Shown piece after piece: positions 59,473 through 64,000 of a stretch of 64,000 bases of DNA (within the stretch, counting starts at the first letter, position 1; each line of letters starts with the position of its first letter). Position numbers and translations under genes: made by a program. Under the pieces are notes generated by a model. That model had not been told where the DNA came from and made no database searches. It saw only the letters and a list, made by a program, of their open reading frames with translations. The stretch spans positions 54,051,006 through 54,115,005 of the forward strand of contig BRKX01000014.1 of assembly GCA_026008535.1 (NCBI GenBank). The letters are read 5' to 3'. The DNA comes from Perilla frutescens. Its lineage: Eukaryota; Streptophyta; Magnoliopsida; Lamiales; Lamiaceae.

Positions 59473-59555
59473 TTTTTTTTGGGGGAGGGTTATGATAGTT
59501 TTGGTTACATTTTTATGTTAGTTTGAAATATATTTTGATAGTTTAATATATTATA

Positions 59556-59818
59556 CTCCTTCCGTTTCATAATATTTGTTGTTTTAAGATTTTAATCTAA
59601 AATTAACAATTAATTTTTTGGACTAATATATATCTTCCTTCTATATCAAATAAAATCTTATTACCTTATATTTTTCTAAAAGGTTGGCAAAATTTTCTCT
59701 CACCATATATTTGTAGGGTTAAAATTGGAAGAACGTGTGTGAAGATATCTAAAACAACAAATATTTTGACACAAAATAAAATTTCTAAAATAATATTAAT
59801 CAAAACGAAACGGGGAAG
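59556..59818. mobile_element. Stowaway-like MITE, family A (copy 3)
   Basis: Ends CTCCTTCCGTTTCATAATAT and AAACGAAACGGGGAAG, TA borders (59554-59555 and 59819-59820), interior shared with family A (TTGTTGTTTTAAGATTTT and its complement). Confidence 0.75.
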
Positions 59819-59925
59819 TATTATGCATGTGATGTGTGTCAATATACATTCTTCGGTCAAAATTAAGTTAATATTGGTAACAATATTTATGCAAGATCGA
59901 CATCAAAACATTATTATGGAAAAAC

Positions 59926-60080
<155 letters not shown>

Positions 60081-60582
60081 TAGAAATTATAATTTATTAT
60101 TAGTTAGGTGAAAACGAATAATAATGATTAATTATTATAAATAATTGATGATGATTAATGTTATAATGGTATTCTTTCCAAAATACTGTTACCAAAATTA
60201 ACTTAATTTTGACGAAAACAATAATTTGGCCATAATTTTACCTCAAGTGACAAAAATATGGCTAAATCCATAATTTTAAAATAATTGGATAAAATCCAAA
60301 AAACTTACAAAGGTTTGGTTTATATTGAATATGAAAAATTCTAAATGCAACCCTATTTTACTTTTAACAACCCTCATTATTTTATAAAAAATCATATTAA
60401 TATTAAAAAAAAAGTATCCTTTAATCTTCAATACTAGTTAATGGGCTCTCCAAATCTTATATATAGCCAAGTCTAACAAAATTTGAAAATTGTATGTGTA
60501 GATGGCCTGGCTATTATTGGTAATGGGCTAAAAATTGATGATGATAATGTTTAATACATGATGATATAATAGTTTTTCTATA

Positions 60583-60916
60583 CCAAATTAATTAAAACCC
60601 CCTCCCAAATCGGATGGGTCTAAAATAGTTTTCTGTCTTGAGATTATGGACATTGTGTGAGAGTGTTGTACGGATCAAAATACAGATCCAAACACATTTA
60701 AGCATCAAGAAAATTATAAACATGTCGTTAAATATGATTTCTAATCCAAATTAATTAAAACACCCTCCCAACTCAGATGGGTCTAAAATAGTTTTCTATC
60801 TTGAGGTTGAGGAGATTGTGTGAGACTGTAGTACGGGTCAAAATACGGATCCAAACATATTCAAGCATCAAAAAAATTATAAACATGTCGTTAAATATGA
60901 CTTCTAATCCAAATTT
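60583..60916. repeat. Two-copy tandem repeat, about 162 bp unit
   Basis: Units begin CCAAATTAATTAAAAC at 60583 and 60745 and share CAGATGGGTCTAAAATAGTTTTCT-type sequence, GGATCCAAACA and AATTATAAACATGTCGTTAAATATGA. About 90 percent alike by eye. Confidence 0.85.
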
Positions 60917-61672
60917 TAACTCATCATACAAATTTTAACTCGTAAGATGTCTCATATAAAATTTTATCTTTCTATCTTTTATATCAGAACTATAGTAACG
61001 CTCGTTAAAAAATTGATATTGGGGCAGTCTCCTATGCGATCGTCCAATAGATGAGACCACACTTTTTGTCTTTGATGCTTGTCCAACAAAGATGATGAGA
61101 AAAAAATTAAAGAAATATTTTTAAAATACAAACAACTCAATGGCTCAAGAAATATTTTTTGAAATACAAACAACCCAATGAAAGAGATGAACTCATTTCT
61201 TTGCCACATCAGATCCCTTATGACATTCTACATGATATCTAATGTGCCAAACTTTTGATTATTTTTTTATCTTCAATTTATCATTATATTTAATTTAATT
61301 TAAGTTTTTTATTTATTGTTTGTCCTTCAATTTCCCGATTAGCATATATTAAAAAAATTAAAAAAATATGATTATGACACACGAAATATAACACGGGAGG
61401 ACATAATCGATCTTATCTATTTATTTCCCTAAGTATCATCCCTTCCAACTTAAAGCCTAGGGCCCACATACAAACAATTAAATGGTTCAAGAAACACATG
61501 CACATTATGTATGGGAAATAGTTAATGTGGTCCTTTGTAATGTGCTGCACAATATTCAATCTAATAAGAAAAGTTGGCTATTTTCTTGGTTTGGCATTTA
61601 AAGAATTAAATGTTTTAGTGTTTTGATTTCCACAATTAGGAATCATGAACCTTAAAATTGGTTTTTTTTTAG

Positions 61673-62031
61673 GATTAATTGTCTTAAATATAAAAACTTT
61701 GTGGTGTTTTTGATTTTTCACACGTTTCATGAAGTGTAGTTTTAATAACATGAACTTAGCACTTATTTAATTTTTCTCATGATTTTCAAATTATGGCACT
61801 CTAATCCTACCAAAATCAATCAAAAGTTCATGTATTTTAAGACAATTTCGTGTCTATATAGATGTACACGCGGAAATGTCTGACAGCTACGTCAACTTTA
61901 GTTGATCGAGATTTGAAAATATATGAAAAATCAAACAAGTGCTAAGTTCATATTATTAAAACTACATTTTTTAAAACGTTAAAATATTCAAAAACTTCCC
62001 CAAAATTTATGTATTTTAAGAAAATTAACCC
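61673..62031. mobile_element. Long-TIR fold-back element, probably Mutator-type
   Basis: GGATTAATTGTCTTAAATA at the left is matched, inverted, by TATTTTAAGAAAATTAACCCC at the right, and AACATGAACTTAGCACTT by AAGTGCTAAGTTCAT. It is laid out like 20818-21599. The 9-bp duplication is unreadable because of T-runs. Confidence 0.55.
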
Positions 62032-62343
62032 CTTTTTTATGGGTCGAAAGTTATAGAAGGAGTATTTAATTGCTTGTCAGTCTGGGGTTTGGAAATGATA
62101 AAAACAAAAGCTATGTTTTTTTTAATTATTTTTTATGGTTAAAATATGTAATTATTGTCATATTCCTAATTTTTTTCTGAAATTCCTATTGGCCTTGCGT
62201 GGCTCCGTCATTGGCGCCAAAAAATTCGATTTAAATAAAAATAAAATATCATTCTAAAATAGAGAAAGTCGTTTGTTTCCCTAACCGTTATCGCATTCAT
62301 TAAAAACTCACGATAACAACCATTCATCTACTTAAAAAAAAAA

Positions 62344-62381
<38 letters not shown>

Positions 62382-63711
62382 CAAGTTGATGTGGTCCAAT
62401 ATAATGTGCTACACAAAAATTCAAACTACTAAGAAGAATAGTCTATTTTCTTGATTCAGCGTGGGGTGAGAATTTATACGTGTCGAATTATTATACAATA
62501 AGGTTAAATACAAACGTGATATGTTAAGAATCAGTTTAACATAAACACAATCCGTTTTGTATGAGCACAAACACGATTTGTTATCGTGCCGACACGACAC
62601 GATAAGAACACGAACGCGGCACATTATACAATAATTAGCAGTGCATGTTAAATTAAAATTATAATTTAAATAAATAAATTTTAAATTAAATAATTGAGTT
62701 TTAATTAAAATTTTAGATTAAATAAACATGTTAAATTATTATATATTATATAATATTAACGGGTTAAATAAATCTGGCACGAACACGACCCGATAAGGAC
62801 ACGAACACAATAAGATTAATTACTATCCATCAATTCTTTGTGTGTGTTCATTTAGTGCTATCATATCGTGTCAAAAATTGCCAGGTATAGTTTGGCATTT
62901 GAAGGATTCAATGTTTTATCGGGTACAGTAGAATTCCCTGATAGGAGGACAGAAAATAAGGCATTTAATCAAGGATAATTTAGTAAATTCATAAATGGGT
63001 ATTATTATCGTGGAAAAGATACGATGAATATACAAAGTTATTTTGCCAGACTCATCTATATTTTAGCATTTTTCATTCCTCTTTCGTAACGGTTCGGATC
63101 CCCCTGTTACACATTCCGTATACACTATTAAACTATGATTTTAATAATTATTATTATAAAAAATAAAAATTAGTTGTGATATAATCTACCCTAGACAAAA
63201 TTTATCACAAAAAAAATTGAATTAAAAAATTATAAATTCTAATCATGTAATATAATAATCAATTATTAATTAAAAATTAAACACTAAAAAATATTTTTAT
63301 ATCCTAATTGGGTAGAATGAACCCTAAATAATTATTGTAAAATTAAACCAAATCAGAAAAAATTAAAATGATAAAAAAAATATACGAAAAACTCATAATT
63401 TGATATTGCAGCAGAGAATGTAACAATAATATGTGTAAAATGGATCCCATGGGCTTTTATAGGGCATCTCATTAATAACTTTCATAATTTTTTTTTTCTT
63501 TTTTGAGGAATTTTCATAAATTCTAGAAACCGACTTTTGTGATTTCGATTGTTTTTTCTTAATTAGTCTCGAATATATTAATGATTGCTTGAAAATAGGG
63601 TCTTATTTATACGAGAATTGAGGAATAATAGGTTAATCCAACCGAAATGGCAGCAATTCTGACGACAATTAATTTTTACAAGTTTATGGTACCAGCTCGA
63701 ATTAATAGTAA
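62032..63711. other. Gene-free region
   Basis: An (AT)n microsatellite at 62347-62380 is followed by a dispersed-repeat-like stretch at about 62475-62890 with many CGTGTCG/CACGACACGA words (GTGCCGACACGACACGATAAG, CACGAACACGACCCGATAAGG), then AT-rich DNA. No gene seen. Confidence 0.5.
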
Positions 63712-63995
63712 TTGACTCTTCCCTAAATCTCAATTATATAATCTATTTTCAACTCGTAGGTAAATTAAAAATATTTATAAAAATAAAATATTAAATATAA
63801 ACTTTCAATATTACTTTTATCTAAGATTTATTACTTTAAAAAACTTAAGTGGTTATTTTTTTTTTAATTTTCAAGATCTAATAAGAGTGTATTTGTACAT
63901 TACTATTAAAATTAATATTATTTATAATAATGAGACTATATAATTGAGACACCCCAATATAGTAATACAGAATATATAATTGGGACGTAGGGGAG
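63712..63995. mobile_element. Stowaway-like MITE, family C (copy 3), at the window edge
   Basis: Left CTCTTCCCTAAATCTCAATTATATAATC and right ATATATAATTGGGACGTAGGGGAG are inverted; TA follows the right end. The interior matches 31983-32255. Confidence 0.65.
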
Positions 63996-64000
63996 TATAA

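Overview
This is a nuclear genomic window from a flowering plant. The evidence is spliced genes with GT-AG introns, strongly AT-rich intergenic DNA, many microsatellites, and dense MITEs, solo LTRs and other plant transposon remains. The protein families (MHX exchanger, LEA5/SAG21, DUF538) are land-plant families. The repeat style suggests a eudicot, perhaps an asterid such as Lamiales; that lineage guess is inference only.

Layout. At 2.0-11.5 kb are two intact multi-exon plus-strand genes: a vacuolar-type Mg2+(Zn2+)/H+ exchanger of the MHX family, with a 5' leader exon and a 1.7 kb leader intron, and an SAM-dependent methyltransferase of the leucine carboxyl methyltransferase family whose first intron must be GC-AG. 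At 13.9-18.9 kb is a nested structure. A TIR element carries a frameshifted C2H2 zinc-finger gene and is itself split by a 3.3 kb solo LTR with a perfect 5-bp target duplication. From 18.9 to 26.8 kb the DNA is gene-free and holds several long-TIR, 9-bp-TSD (Mutator-type) MITEs. At 27.1-28.2 kb is a small LEA5/SAG21 gene with a tandem repeat in its intron. From 28.2 to 40 kb there are only mobile elements and repeats.

At 40-57.5 kb two minus-strand DUF538 genes bracket a duplicated and heavily invaded block. Two direct copies (X1, X2) of one segment differ by clean insertions: a hAT-like element and a tRNA-derived SINE in X1, and a hAT MITE and a Helitron-like insertion in X2. Between them lie two copies (R-A, R-B) of an unidentified decayed coding sequence. 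Each copy carries an Emigrant-like element; one Emigrant copy contains what looks like captured transcription-factor sequence, and R-B is also split by a 2.3 kb solo LTR. The final 6.5 kb is gene-free, with Stowaway-like MITEs, microsatellites and tandem repeats.

The five intact genes (MHX, methyltransferase, LEA5, two DUF538) show no shared pathway; apart from the DUF538 pair they are simply neighbours. The main biological interest is the layered transposition history, which can be ordered from target-site duplications and empty sites visible inside the window. I did not see CRISPR arrays, rRNA, stand-alone tRNA genes or a convincing undescribed functional system. The closest candidate is the unidentified coding family in R-A/R-B.
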